Source of the DNA: Lysobacter prati
GTDB lineage: Bacteria > Pseudomonadota > Gammaproteobacteria > Xanthomonadales > Xanthomonadaceae
Assembly: GCF_009765215.1 (NCBI RefSeq)
Contig: NZ_VLNV01000001.1
Coordinates: 930,001-994,000 of the forward strand
Length of the DNA stretch: 64,000 nt
Reading direction: 5' to 3'
Every line of letters starts with the position of its first letter. Within the stretch, counting starts at the first letter, position 1. The notes under the pieces were generated by a model that was not told the DNA's origin, made no database searches, and saw only the letters and a list, made by a program, of their open reading frames with translations. This document shows positions 50,326-61,360 of this stretch, one piece after another. Both the position numbers and the translations under genes were made by a program.

Positions 50326-52200
50326 TCAGGCGTCCAGTTCGCTCCAGCGCGCGTAAGCCACATCCAGATCCAGCTGCGTCTGTGCCAGCGATGCATTGTG
50401 CGCGTTGATCGCCGCCGCATCGCGCTGGAAGAACGACGGCTCGTTCATCTGCGCGGTGAGCTCGGCCAGCTCGTTCTCAAGCGTCTCGATGCGCAGCGGC
50501 AACTGCTCCAGCTCGCGCGTTTCCTTGTAGCTGAGCTTGCGCTTGGGTGCAGCTGCCGGAGCGGCTGCCACCGGGGTTGCCGGCGTCAAGGCCGGCTTGG
50601 CTGGCGCGCTGACCGAAGGCACCGGGCGCTGTCGCAGCCAATCGGTGTAGCCACCGACGTACTCGCCGACGCGACCCTCGCCTTCCATGACCAGCGTCGA
50701 GGTCACGACGTTGTCGAGGAAGTCGCGATCGTGGCTGACCAGCAGCAACGTACCCGGGTAGTCGCCGAGCATCTCCTCGAGCAGCTCCAGCGTCTCGACA
50801 TCCAGGTCGTTGGTCGGTTCGTCCATCACCAGCAGGTTGGACGGCTGCGCGAACAGCTTGGCCAGCAGCAGGCGGTTGCGCTCGCCGCCGGACAGGCGAG
50901 TGATCGGCGCGCGTGCGCGCTCGGGCGTGAACAGGAAATCCTGCAGGTAGCCGATGACGTGCTTGGACTTGCCACCGACCTCGACGAACTCGCGGCCCTC
51001 GGCGACGTTTTCCAGCGCATTCCAGTCCTCGCGCAGGGTCGCGCGGTACTGGTCGAAATAGGCCACCTGGATGTTGCTGCCCAGCTGGATCTCGCCCGCG
51101 TCGGGCTTGAGCTCACCGAGCAAAAGCTTGATCAGGGTCGTCTTGCCGCTGCCGTTGGGACCGATCAGGCCGATGCGGTCACCGCGGAAGATGGTGGTCG
51201 ACAGATCCGTGATGAGCTGGCGCTGGCCGTGGCCGAAGCTCACTCCCTTCGCCTCGACCACCTTGCGGCCGGATGCTTCTCCCTGCGCCAAGGCCATCTT
51301 CACGTTGCCGGTCAGGTCGCGACGCTGCATGCGCTCCACGCGCATGGCCTTCAGGCGCCGCACGCGGCCTTCGTCGCGCGTGCGACGGGCCTTGATGCCC
51401 TGGCGGATCCACACTTCTTCCTGCGCCAGCATCTTGTCGAAGCGTGCGTTTTCCTGCGCTTCGGCGTTGAGACGTTCTTCCCGGCGCCGCTCGTAGTTGG
51501 CCCAGTCGCCGGGCCAGCTGGTGACCTGGCCGCGGTCGATCTCGACGATGCGCGTGGCCAGCGACCGCAGGAAGCGGCGGTCATGGGTGACGAAGAGCAA
51601 TGCGCCCTGCCAGCCCTTGAGGAAGGTCTCCAGCCAGTCGATCGATTCGATGTCTAGGTGGTTGGTCGGTTCGTCCAGCAGCAGCAGGTCCGGCGCCGAG
51701 ACCAGCGCGCGGGCCAGCAGCACGCGGCGCTTGAGTCCGCCCGACAGGCTCGAGAACAGGGCATCGCCGTCCAGGCCGAGGCGTTCGAGGGTCTCGGTCA
51801 CGCGCTGGTCGAGCGACCAGCCGTTGGCGTCCTCGATCTTGGCCTGGACCTTGGCCAGCGCGTCGGTGTCGACGTGGTCCGCATGGATGATGTGGTGGTA
51901 CTTGGCCAGCCACTTGCCCAGGTCGCCCAGTCCGCCAGCGACCACGTCCCAGACGTCGCCGCCGGCGTCGCTGGGCACTTCCTGCTCCAGCCGCGCCACG
52001 CGGACGCCGCCCTCGCGGCGGACTTCGCCACCGTCGGGATGGATCTCCCCGGCCAGCAGGCGCATCAGGGTCGATTTGCCGGCGCCATTGCGCCCGATCA
52101 GGGCGATGCGCTCACCGGCTTCAATGGTCAGGGCTACATTTTCCAGCAGCAGCGGGCCGCCGACGCTGTAGTCGACGTTTTGCAGGGTCATCAAAGGCAT
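50326..52200 (-). CDS. uup: ABC-F ATPase Uup
   Basis: 624-residue soluble protein with two ABC ATPase domains and no membrane segment; ABC-F proteins act on ribosomes, and Uup also affects excision of transposons and binds branched DNA. First domain: GRNGAGKST, LSGGLKRR, LLLLDEPTNHLD. Linker with the RRTRDEGRVRRLKAMRVER basic helices. Second domain: GPNGSGKTT, LSGGERNR, LLVMDEPTNDLD. A Pro/Ala hinge leads to the C-terminal coiled coil (LPLRIETLENELAELTAQMN) typical of Uup. Start MPLMTLQNVD. Confidence 0.96.
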   Translation of the reverse strand: MPLMTLQNVDYSVGGPLLLENVALTIEAGERIALIGRNGAGKSTLMRLLAGEIHPDGGEVRREGGVRVARLEQEVPSDAGGDVWDVVAGGLGDLGKWLAKYHHIIHADHVDTDALAKVQAKIEDANGWSLDQRVTETLERLGLDGDALFSSLSGGLKRRVLLARALVSAPDLLLLDEPTNHLDIESIDWLETFLKGWQGALLFVTHDRRFLRSLATRIVEIDRGQVTSWPGDWANYERRREERLNAEAQENARFDKMLAQEEVWIRQGIKARRTRDEGRVRRLKAMRVERMQRRDLTGNVKMALAQGEASGRKVVEAKGVSFGHGQRQLITDLSTTIFRGDRIGLIGPNGSGKTTLIKLLLGELKPDAGEIQLGSNIQVAYFDQYRATLREDWNALENVAEGREFVEVGGKSKHVIGYLQDFLFTPERARAPITRLSGGERNRLLLAKLFAQPSNLLVMDEPTNDLDVETLELLEEMLGDYPGTLLLVSHDRDFLDNVVTSTLVMEGEGRVGEYVGGYTDWLRQRPVPSVSAPAKPALTPATPVAAAPAAAPKRKLSYKETRELEQLPLRIETLENELAELTAQMNEPSFFQRDAAAINAHNASLAQTQLDLDVAYARWSELDA

Positions 52201-52270
52201 CCGCCCATTCTACTTGGCGCCGGCGGTCGCAGTGCATGCCGTCGCAGTGCCACGCGCGTAGCTGGCGGCG

Positions 52271-52276
52271 CATACT
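52271..52276 (+). promoter_or_regulatory. Candidate -10 element (CATACT)
   Basis: GGCGCATACTTGGCGCC, 50 bases before the 34-codon Lys-rich gene. Weak match; similar in context to TACACT before the 52-codon Lys-rich gene. Confidence 0.3.
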
Positions 52277-52326
52277 TGGCGCCAGGCCGCGGCACGGTGC
52301 CCTGGCCACCTGACAAGGGGAAAACC

Positions 52327-52431
52327 ATGAGCAAAGGCATGGATCGCAAGAAAGAAACCAAGAAGAAGCCGGAGAAGACGATGAAGGAAAAGCGCGCTGC
52401 GAAGAGCGAGAAGAAGTCCGGCAAGGCCTGA
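52327..52431 (+). CDS. Tiny Lys-rich protein (34 aa)
   Basis: MSKGMDRKKETKKKPEKTMK, followed by alternating Lys/Glu/Ala to KSGKA. Half its residues are charged. AAGGGGAA sits 5-6 bases before the ATG, a strong ribosome site, and codons follow local usage (AAG for Lys). I have seen MSKGMD..KK-type mini-proteins in other proteobacteria but know no function; an RNA- or ribosome-associated role is a guess from charge. It lies divergent from uup. Confidence 0.75.
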   Translation: MSKGMDRKKETKKKPEKTMKEKRAAKSEKKSGKA

Positions 52432-52530
52432 TCGCGGCGGTCGCGGCGATCTCGAGCCGGCAAGCACGGCACGTGGCAAGGGGCGACTGGAACCAGCCGC
52501 CCCCACCCGCGACGGGTTGAGCGCAAGCCG

Positions 52531-53463
52531 ATGAACTCCCCGCTGCACGCCCTCGCCGCTCCCGCCACCGCGCGGATACGCCGCTGGGTTCTGGGCGCCT
52601 TCCCGCGTGGCCAGAGCGGCATCGATTACGACCACCCTCCCGGCGACCCGGGCCTGTTCGGCGCCGACAGCGTCACCTGGCGCATCCACGCCGACTTTCC
52701 CGGAATGCTTTCAGGCGGCCTGTGCGCGCTGATCCTGCAGACCCTGCACCCGCTGGCGCTGGCCGGGGTCTGGGACCATTCGCAGTTCCGCACCGACCTG
52801 CTCGGGCGCCTGCGCCGCACCACCAACTTCGTCGCCGGCACGACCTACGCCGGGCGCGCCGAAGCTGAACGCCTCATCGCCCACGTCGATTCCATTCATG
52901 CCCGCGTGCGCGGCGTCAGTGCCGACGGGCAGCCCTATCTCGCCCAGGATCCGCGCCTGCTGACCTGGGTGCACGTCACTGAAAGCTTTGGATTCCTCGA
53001 GGGATTCCGCCGCTACGCGCCGATGTCCCTGCCCGACGGTGTCGCCGATCGCTACTTTGCCGAGTCGCGCCGGGTCGCCGAAGCGCTGGGGGCGCGCGAC
53101 GTGCCGGGCTCCCAGGCAGAGGTCGAGGAGTATGTCGCCAGCGTGCAGGGAGAGCTTCGCTTCGACGAGCGCTCGCGTGAGGTGTTGGAGGTACTGACCC
53201 GGATCCAGCTGCCGGTGCCGGCCGCCGGTCTGTCGCGCGATCTGTTCCTTGGCGCGGCAACGTCGTTGCTGCCGCCGTGGGCGATGGCGCGGCTGCCGTT
53301 TTCACGCCCGCGACGCTTGCAGGCGGCAGTTGCGGCGAAGACCTTGCGGACGATCGCGCCGCTGTTCCGCCTCGCGCTCAACGACGGCGTCGCTCCACGC
53401 GCCTGCCGGCGCCTGGGCATCGACGAAACCGTGCTCGAACGCTGGCCCGAGGGCCTGCAATAA
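52531..53463 (+). CDS. Oxygenase MpaB family protein (DUF2236)
   Basis: 310-residue protein of the DUF2236/MpaB/latex-clearing-protein group, haem-b oxygenases. Family elements: SVTWRIHADFPGMLSGGLCA near 50, LHPLALAGVWDHSQF, RLRRTTNFVAGTTYAG with the Arg-x-Thr segment found near the distal haem pocket in Lcp, and HVTESFGFLEGFRRY. No signal peptide. Substrate unknown. ATG start MNSPLHALAAP. Follows the tiny Lys-rich gene after about 100 bases. Confidence 0.88.
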   Translation: MNSPLHALAAPATARIRRWVLGAFPRGQSGIDYDHPPGDPGLFGADSVTWRIHADFPGMLSGGLCALILQTLHPLALAGVWDHSQFRTDLLGRLRRTTNFVAGTTYAGRAEAERLIAHVDSIHARVRGVSADGQPYLAQDPRLLTWVHVTESFGFLEGFRRYAPMSLPDGVADRYFAESRRVAEALGARDVPGSQAEVEEYVASVQGELRFDERSREVLEVLTRIQLPVPAAGLSRDLFLGAATSLLPPWAMARLPFSRPRRLQAAVAAKTLRTIAPLFRLALNDGVAPRACRRLGIDETVLERWPEGLQ

Positions 53464-53477
53464 GGCGGCAACGCCCG

Positions 53478-54122
53478 TCACGGCCCCTTTGCGGAACGCA
53501 ACAGCACGATCTGCTTCGCCGTCGTGATCCTGCTGCGCAGGCGCAGCGAGGCGTCGATCTCATCGCCGGGCTTGAGGCTGGTCACCGCCATCGGCTTGCC
53601 ATCGAGCGTGACCACGGTGGTCTGTTCGTCGAAGCCGATCTTGTTGAGGATCCGGCTTTCGGCCTGGTTGATGTGCAACATCCGCGTGGCCGTCCGGACT
53701 TCGCCTATCGTGCCGTGCAAATAGCGGCCGGGGCCCTGGTCCATGTCCGTGTTGGGCAAGACCAGGATCTTGCTGGCCTGGGTCCGGTTGCGGTTGGTCT
53801 GGGTCCGCACCAGCAGACGCTCACCCGGCTTGAGCTCGATCAGTTTGATGTTCTTGCCGGCGCGGCTGGCGGTGGTGGTGGCGTCGACGTAGAGATTGAT
53901 CTCGCCGCCCTGCCCCAGCTCGCTGCCGGTCTGGGCATCCGTGGCGATGGCCAGGCGCCTGGCGTCGACGTCAACACGGACCAGCGTGCCAACGGCGTGG
54001 TCGGCGGGTGCCGGCGGGGCCGCGAACGTTGCCGCAGCGGCGCAACACAGCAGCGCGAAGGCCGCCATGGCGCCGATTGCAGCGCTCGGGCGAATGCGGT
54101 CGATGGCGCGTTTGACTGCCAT
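53478..54122 (-). CDS. Exported hypothetical protein
   Basis: 214 residues. N-terminal signal or anchor (MAAFALLCCAAAATFAAPPA). The mature part is beta-rich with two similar units: GTLVRVDVDARRLAIATD and HGTIGEVRTATRMLHINQAE, each followed by ...KPGE/KPGDEI, the pattern of a duplicated DUF5666-like small barrel. GGAGG lies 9-10 bases before this ATG; an upstream in-frame extension is rejected. Function unknown. Convergent with the MpaB gene. Confidence 0.83.
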   Translation of the reverse strand: MAVKRAIDRIRPSAAIGAMAAFALLCCAAAATFAAPPAPADHAVGTLVRVDVDARRLAIATDAQTGSELGQGGEINLYVDATTTASRAGKNIKLIELKPGERLLVRTQTNRNRTQASKILVLPNTDMDQGPGRYLHGTIGEVRTATRMLHINQAESRILNKIGFDEQTTVVTLDGKPMAVTSLKPGDEIDASLRLRSRITTAKQIVLLRSAKGP

Positions 54123-54222
54123 GTTCGGAGCCCTCCTGCCGCGAATGTTGGCGTCATCATCCGCCAGCTTCGTGTAGGCGGCGTGTGGGGCAGGCCCGGC
54201 CCTCAGGCAACCGTGGCCGGGC

Positions 54223-55782
54223 TCACGAACTGCACGACAGCATCGAACAACCGGCCCGTTCGCGCGCCCAGTCAGGCCGCCGCGCGGCGAACGCTTCACG
54301 GCCCGGCTGGTCATCGTAGGGGCGGCGCATCACGTCGAGCAGTTCGGCGACGCCGGAAAAGTCGCCCTCGGTGGCGCGATCGATGGCCTGCTGCGCCAGG
54401 TAGTTGCGCAGCACGTAGCGCGGATTGGCGGCATTCATGCGCGCACGGCGCTCGCTTGCCGGCATGGCCTGGTCGCGCAAACGCAGCGCGTAACGACGCA
54501 GCCATCCATGCAACGCCGGCGCGGCCGCCTCATGCCGCGCTTCGTCGTAGAACGCCTCGCGCAGCGGCGCCGGATCCAGCGTGTCGATGTCGAAGTCGGC
54601 CAGGCCACGGAAGAACAGGGTCATGTCGACTTCCGCCTCGGTCATCAGGTCCTGCAGCGCCTGCATCAGGCCGACGTCCTCGTCGCGGCACTCGCTCAGG
54701 CCGAGCTTGCGCGCGATGTTGTCGCGGTCGGCGGCGGTGTAGGTCTCGACGAAGCGGCGAAGGCCGTCCTGCAGCGCTTCGACGCCGTCGAACAGCAGCG
54801 ACAGCGCGCCGGCAAAACGCCCCAGGTTCCAGTAGGCCACCTGCGCTTGCTGGCCGAAACGGTAACGGCGGTGGTGGCGGTCGGTGGTGTTGGGAGTCCA
54901 GCCCGGATCGAAATTGTCGACCCAGCCGTAGGGACCGTAGTCGATGGTCAGGCCGAGGATCGACATGTTGTCGGTGTTCATCACGCCATGGACGAAGCCG
55001 ACCCGCATCCAGTGCGCGACCATCACCGCGGTGCGCTCGCACACCTGCGCGAACCATTGCGCGTACAGGGTCTGGCCCTGCCCGCGCAGCTCGGGGAAAT
55101 CACGGCGGATGCAGAAGTCGACCAGGCTTCGCAGCAGTTCGACGTCATCGCGCGAAGCAGGCAGCTCGAAGTTGCCGAAGCGGATGAACGACGGCGCGAC
55201 CCGGCAGACGATCGCGCCGTGCTCCAGCTCGGGATGGCCGTCGTAGAACATGTCGCGCTCGACCCACTCGCCGGTGCCGACCAGGCTCAGCGCGCGCGTC
55301 GTCGGCACGCCCAGGTGGTGCATGGCCTCGCTGCACAGGAACTCGCGGATCGACGAGCGCAGTACCGCGCGGCCATCGGCACTGCGCGAGTACGGCGTCG
55401 GCCCGGCGCCCTTGAGTTGCAGTTCCCAGCGCTCACCAGCCGCATTGATGATCTCGCCCAGGCTGATCGCGCGTCCGTCGCCCAGCTGACCGGCCCAGTT
55501 GCCGAACTGGTGACCGCCGTAGTTGGCCGCGAACGGCTCCATGCCCGCCATCAGTTGATTGCCGGCAAAGACCTGGGCGAACTGCGGCGAGGCGACATCG
55601 GCCTCGCTGAAGCCCAGGCGCCGGGCCATCTCGGCCGAATGGGCCAGCAGCCGCGGTGCCGACACGGGCGTCGGAGCCACGCGCGAGTAGAGGGCGCCGT
55701 GGACCTGGCGTATGCCCGGGCCGGTGTCCGGATCGGCGGGCAAGTCGCGGACGAAGGCGTTGTCGAACTCGAGTGTGGGCAT
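54223..55782 (-). CDS. selO: Protein adenylyltransferase SelO (YdiU)
   Basis: 519-residue pseudokinase-fold enzyme that transfers AMP to Ser/Thr/Tyr of redox proteins. Motifs: [66 protein letters not shown] and [12 protein letters not shown]. The C-terminus CSMLSCSS keeps the redox cysteine where eukaryotic SelO has selenocysteine; a second Cys lies five residues before. Start at [10 protein letters not shown]; the longer frame lacks homology. Fits with glutathione enzymes of the window in redox control. Confidence 0.96.
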   Translation of the reverse strand: MPTLEFDNAFVRDLPADPDTGPGIRQVHGALYSRVAPTPVSAPRLLAHSAEMARRLGFSEADVASPQFAQVFAGNQLMAGMEPFAANYGGHQFGNWAGQLGDGRAISLGEIINAAGERWELQLKGAGPTPYSRSADGRAVLRSSIREFLCSEAMHHLGVPTTRALSLVGTGEWVERDMFYDGHPELEHGAIVCRVAPSFIRFGNFELPASRDDVELLRSLVDFCIRRDFPELRGQGQTLYAQWFAQVCERTAVMVAHWMRVGFVHGVMNTDNMSILGLTIDYGPYGWVDNFDPGWTPNTTDRHHRRYRFGQQAQVAYWNLGRFAGALSLLFDGVEALQDGLRRFVETYTAADRDNIARKLGLSECRDEDVGLMQALQDLMTEAEVDMTLFFRGLADFDIDTLDPAPLREAFYDEARHEAAAPALHGWLRRYALRLRDQAMPASERRARMNAANPRYVLRNYLAQQAIDRATEGDFSGVAELLDVMRRPYDDQPGREAFAARRPDWARERAGCSMLSCSS

Positions 55783-55933
55783 GGTCACCGCTGCAATATG
55801 GGGTGTCGCGACTGGCCCGGCCAGCGCTCGCAGGCCTGATGTGCGGGCCTCGCGGCGTTTTTCCAACGCTGACTGCCGGTTGCGCTGGACCTCCGTCAAT
55901 GCGCCGTACACGGGCAAATCAAGCTCGATGCCC

Positions 55934-55939
55934 TACACT
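55934..55939 (+). promoter_or_regulatory. Candidate -10 element (TACACT)
   Basis: GCCCTACACTTGGCC, 27 bases before the 52-codon Lys-rich gene; a plausible promoter for it and yaiI. Confidence 0.4.
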
Positions 55940-55965
55940 TGGCCACCCGCACAACGAGATCGCCC

Positions 55966-56124
55966 ATGGCAAAGCCCAATTACTCCTTCGAAAAGCGCCA
56001 GCGCGAAATCGCCAAGAAAAAGAAGCAGGACGAGAAGCAGGCCAAGAAGCAGCAGGCCCGTGACACCGCCAATCCTCCTGGCAATCCCGAGCCCCCGGAA
56101 AGCGGGTCCAGCAACAAGTCCTGA
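55966..56124 (+). CDS. Small Lys-rich protein (52 aa)
   Basis: [20 protein letters not shown] opens a strongly basic helix (DEKQAKKQQ) followed by a Pro/Gly/Ser tail. I recall this [12 protein letters not shown]...AKKKKQ pattern as a recurrent hypothetical in xanthomonads and pseudomonads; no function is known to me. The stop lies one base before the yaiI GTG start, so the two are one operon. An in-frame ATG nine codons earlier is closer to the promoter box and less likely. Confidence 0.82.
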   Translation: MAKPNYSFEKRQREIAKKKKQDEKQAKKQQARDTANPPGNPEPPESGSSNKS

Positions 56125-56125
56125 A

Positions 56126-56611
56126 GTGGACCACCCCCCGGCCGGCGCGCCTGAGACCGCTCAGCAGCGGATCTGGGTCGATGCCGATGCCTGCCCGGGT
56201 GTCATCCGCGAAATCCTCTTCCGCGCTGCCGAGCGCGCGCGGGTCGAGGTCACCCTGGTGGCCAACCAGTGGCTGCGGACCCCCGGTTCGCGCTATGTCC
56301 GTTCGATCCAGGTACCCGCCGGCCTCGACGTGGCCGACAACGAGATCGTGCGCCGGCTGCAGCCCGGCGACCTGGTCGTGACCCAGGACATCCCGCTGGC
56401 CGCCCTGGTCCTGGAAAAGGGCGGGGTCGCGCTCAATCCGCGCGGCGACCTCTACACCCCCGACAACATTGCCCAGCGCCTGTCGATGCGCAACTTCATG
56501 GACGAGTTGCGCGGTGCCGGCGTGCAGACCGGCGGGCCGCCGGTGTTCCATGCCCGCGACCGGCAGGCGTTCGCCAACCAGCTCGACGCCTGGCTGGCAC
56601 GGCGCAGGTAG
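56126..56611 (+). CDS. yaiI: YaiI/YqxD family protein (DUF188)
   Basis: 161-residue PIN-like NYN-domain protein; putative RNase, function unproven. Family motifs [74 protein letters not shown] and [11 protein letters not shown]. The GTG (VDHPPAG) one base after the preceding stop is the only start ahead of the IWVDAD strand apart from rarer codons; no clear ribosome site, in keeping with coupling. Good match to E. coli YaiI (152 residues). Confidence 0.93.
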   Translation: MDHPPAGAPETAQQRIWVDADACPGVIREILFRAAERARVEVTLVANQWLRTPGSRYVRSIQVPAGLDVADNEIVRRLQPGDLVVTQDIPLAALVLEKGGVALNPRGDLYTPDNIAQRLSMRNFMDELRGAGVQTGGPPVFHARDRQAFANQLDAWLARRR

Positions 56612-56697
56612 GCGCGCCCGCGACGGCGGCGGATGACGGCCTTCGGTCGTCGCGCTTATGCTCCAGCGAGCAAACACGCCATCGGGGATCCACCGCA

Positions 56698-58089
56698 ATG
56701 ACCACGACCACCCGCCGCTCCACGGCGCTCATGCTGCTGCCCGCCCTGCTGGCTACCGTCGCGGCGACGCCCGCGTTCGCGCAGGGGGCCGCGCCGCAGT
56801 GGACACTGGTGCAGGCCGGTCATCTGCTCGATCGCCCGGGTCGTCCGCCGCGCGGCGCGAGCACGCTGCTGCTGCGCGATGGCCGGATCGAAGCCGTTCG
56901 CGACGGCTATCTGCAGGCATCGGAATTCACCGGCGTGCCGGCCACGGCGACGGTCATCGACCTGCGCGACCGCTACGTTCTACCGGGCCTGATCGACAGC
57001 CACGTGCACCTGGTGTCGGACAAGGCCGGCGTCGAGGGGCAACTGGGAGGGGTGTCGAAGGGCGTGGCCGACCACGCCTACGAAGCCGCGGTGAATGCAC
57101 GCAAGACACTCGCCGCCGGTTTCACCACCGTGCGCAACCTCGGTGACGAGGACGGCGTCACCCTCGCCCTGCGCGATGCGATAGCCGCCGGCAAAGTGCC
57201 CGGACCGCGCATCATCGATGCCGGCAGCGCCATCTCCACCACCTCCGGGCACATGGACCCGACCCTGGGCTTCCGCGACGAACTGCATGCCGCCCTCGAC
57301 GTCCACGGCAATACCTGCGACGGCGCCGACGATTGCCGCCGCGCCGTGCGCCGCCAGGTCGCGCGCGGCGTCGACGTGATCAAGATCGCCACCACTGGCG
57401 GCGTAAACAGCCGCATCGGTGCCGGTCTGGGCCAGCAGATGTTCGACGACGAAGCCGTCGCGATCGTCCAGACCGCACACCTGTACAAGAAGAAAGTGGC
57501 CGTCCATGCCCATGGCGCCGACGGTATAGCGGTAGCGCTGCGCGCCGGTGCCGATTCGATCGAGCACGGCACGCTGCTCGACGACGACGACATCGCCCTG
57601 TTCCGCAAGACCGGCGCCTACTACGTGCCGACGCTGTCGACCGTCAATGGCTACAAGGAGCGTCTTGCGAAGAACCCGGACGCCTATACCGGCGAGGTCC
57701 GCAGCAAGATCGAATGGCGCATCGGCATCACCGGCAAGTCGCTGGAGCGGGCGGTACCGGCCGGTGTGCGCATTGCCTTCGGTACCGATGCCGGTGTCAG
57801 TCTGCACGGTCGCAATGCCGACGAGTTCGAGCTGATGGTCGCCCACGGCATGACCCCGGCCACCGCCATCCAGGCCGCCACCGTCAACGCCGCCGACCTG
57901 CTGGGCTTGGCCGACCAGGTCGGCAGCCTCGAGGCGGGCAAGCGCGCCGACCTCATCGCCGTTTCCGGCGACCCGCTCAGCGATGTGACGGTGCTCAAGC
58001 AGGTGCAGTTCGTCATGAAGGACGGCCGCGTGGAGAAGGACGTGCGCGGCGTGCAGGCCTCTGCTGGAGCTGCTTCGACGGCGCGCTGA
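56698..58089 (+). CDS. Exported amidohydrolase family protein
   Basis: 463 residues with a signal peptide (LMLLPALLATVAATPAFAQG). Metal-dependent amidohydrolase fold: LPGLIDSHVHL, carboxylated-lysine position VIKIATTGG, VAVHAHGADG, SIEHGTLLDD and FGTDAGVSLHG, with the sandwich-domain close GKRADLIAVSGDPL. It is the short form of the imidazolonepropionase-like group and shares the architecture of the enzyme at 23170 without its N-terminal domain. Periplasmic Xaa-Pro dipeptidase or N-acyl hydrolase activity is possible. Confidence 0.93.
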   Translation: MTTTTRRSTALMLLPALLATVAATPAFAQGAAPQWTLVQAGHLLDRPGRPPRGASTLLLRDGRIEAVRDGYLQASEFTGVPATATVIDLRDRYVLPGLIDSHVHLVSDKAGVEGQLGGVSKGVADHAYEAAVNARKTLAAGFTTVRNLGDEDGVTLALRDAIAAGKVPGPRIIDAGSAISTTSGHMDPTLGFRDELHAALDVHGNTCDGADDCRRAVRRQVARGVDVIKIATTGGVNSRIGAGLGQQMFDDEAVAIVQTAHLYKKKVAVHAHGADGIAVALRAGADSIEHGTLLDDDDIALFRKTGAYYVPTLSTVNGYKERLAKNPDAYTGEVRSKIEWRIGITGKSLERAVPAGVRIAFGTDAGVSLHGRNADEFELMVAHGMTPATAIQAATVNAADLLGLADQVGSLEAGKRADLIAVSGDPLSDVTVLKQVQFVMKDGRVEKDVRGVQASAGAASTAR

Positions 58090-58244
58090 TCGGCGCGCTG
58101 CTTGGCGAAAATCAGGAACGCAGACAGGTTGCTGCACGGGGTCTTTTGGCTCCATTGCTGCACTACACCCGGTCGACACACCGCAGTCCGGTACACTGTG
58201 CGGTCTTCCGACCGGCGTTCGCCGGCGCTGCCGAGCCCTCCCCC

Positions 58245-60386
<2,142 letters not shown>

Positions 60387-60419
60387 CCCAAGAGCCTTCA
60401 CCTTCCACCGCGGTAGCCG

Positions 60420-61295
60420 ATGCACCTGATCCTGTTCAGCGCGCTGTGCAGCGTGCTCGTCGCGGTGGTCCTCAAGCTTGCGCCACGCTTCCGTATGGAC
60501 GTGGCGCAGCTGGTGACCTGGAATTACCTCGCCGCCACGGTACTGAGCACGTTGCTGCTCAAGCCGTCGCTGGCGAGCCTGTCGACACCGCAAGCGCCAT
60601 GGGCCGCACTGCTCGGCCTGGCGGTGGTGCTGCCGTCCCTGTTCCTGGTGCTCGCCGCCTCGGTTCGCACCGCCGGCATCGTCCGCACCGACGTGGCGCA
60701 GCGCCTGTCGCTGCTGCTGTCGCTGTTGGCTGCCTTCACCCTGTTCGGCGAAACCGTCGATGCGACGCGCATGGCCGGGCTGGCACTGGGCCTGCTGGCG
60801 GTGGCGGGCATCGTGGCCAGGCCGCGACAACAGGACGACACCGTCGCCGCCTCCGGCGCAACCGGCATGGGCCTGCTGCTGGTGGTCTGGGTCGGCTTCG
60901 CGGTGGTCGACGTGATGCTCAAGCGCATCGCGCTGGCTGGCACGCCTTCGCTGGCGGCGCTGCAGGTGGCGTTCGCGATCGCCTTCGTGCTGATGCTGGG
61001 CTGGCAGGCGATTCGCCGCTGGCGCGGACAGGCGCAGCTGAGCCTGCGGAACTTCGGCGCCGGCCTGCTGCTGGGCCTGCTCAACTTCGGCAACATCGTC
61101 TTCTACGTGCGCGCGCACCAGGCCTTCCCGGACAACCCCTCGGTGGTGTTCGCGGCGATGAATATCGGCGTGGTGGTGCTGGGCACGCTGGTGGGCGTGT
61201 TCGCCTTCGGCGAGAAGACCAGCCTTTTGAACCGCGCCGCGATAGTGATGGCCGTCGTCGCCATTGCCGTGATCGCTGCCGCACCCCGCGCATAA
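60420..61295 (+). CDS. EamA/DMT family membrane transporter
   Basis: 291-residue inner-membrane protein with ten hydrophobic helices in two similar halves, the EamA (drug/metabolite transporter) plan. Motifs VAGIVARPR after helix 5 and the closing IGVVVLGTLVGVFAFGEK are typical. Starts 33 bases after deaD, so possibly cotranscribed. Substrate unknown. Confidence 0.9.
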   Translation: MHLILFSALCSVLVAVVLKLAPRFRMDVAQLVTWNYLAATVLSTLLLKPSLASLSTPQAPWAALLGLAVVLPSLFLVLAASVRTAGIVRTDVAQRLSLLLSLLAAFTLFGETVDATRMAGLALGLLAVAGIVARPRQQDDTVAASGATGMGLLLVVWVGFAVVDVMLKRIALAGTPSLAALQVAFAIAFVLMLGWQAIRRWRGQAQLSLRNFGAGLLLGLLNFGNIVFYVRAHQAFPDNPSVVFAAMNIGVVVLGTLVGVFAFGEKTSLLNRAAIVMAVVAIAVIAAAPRA

Positions 61296-61322
61296 CGCTA
61301 CCGGCCACCGCGCGGGATTTGG

Positions 61323-61328
61323 CATAGT
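61323..61328 (+). promoter_or_regulatory. Candidate -10 element (CATAGT)
   Basis: TTGGCATAGTCGGG, 33 bases before the glutamine amidotransferase gene. Weak by itself; same spacing as the other candidates. Confidence 0.33.
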
Positions 61329-61360
61329 CGGGTTGTCGACCCGCCTGCCCTGCCCGCGCC

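Noticed and set aside
54223-54260. Selenocysteine at the SelO C-terminus
   Set aside because: The codon in CSS is a normal Cys codon and the gene ends with an ordinary stop; no SECIS-like hairpin follows.
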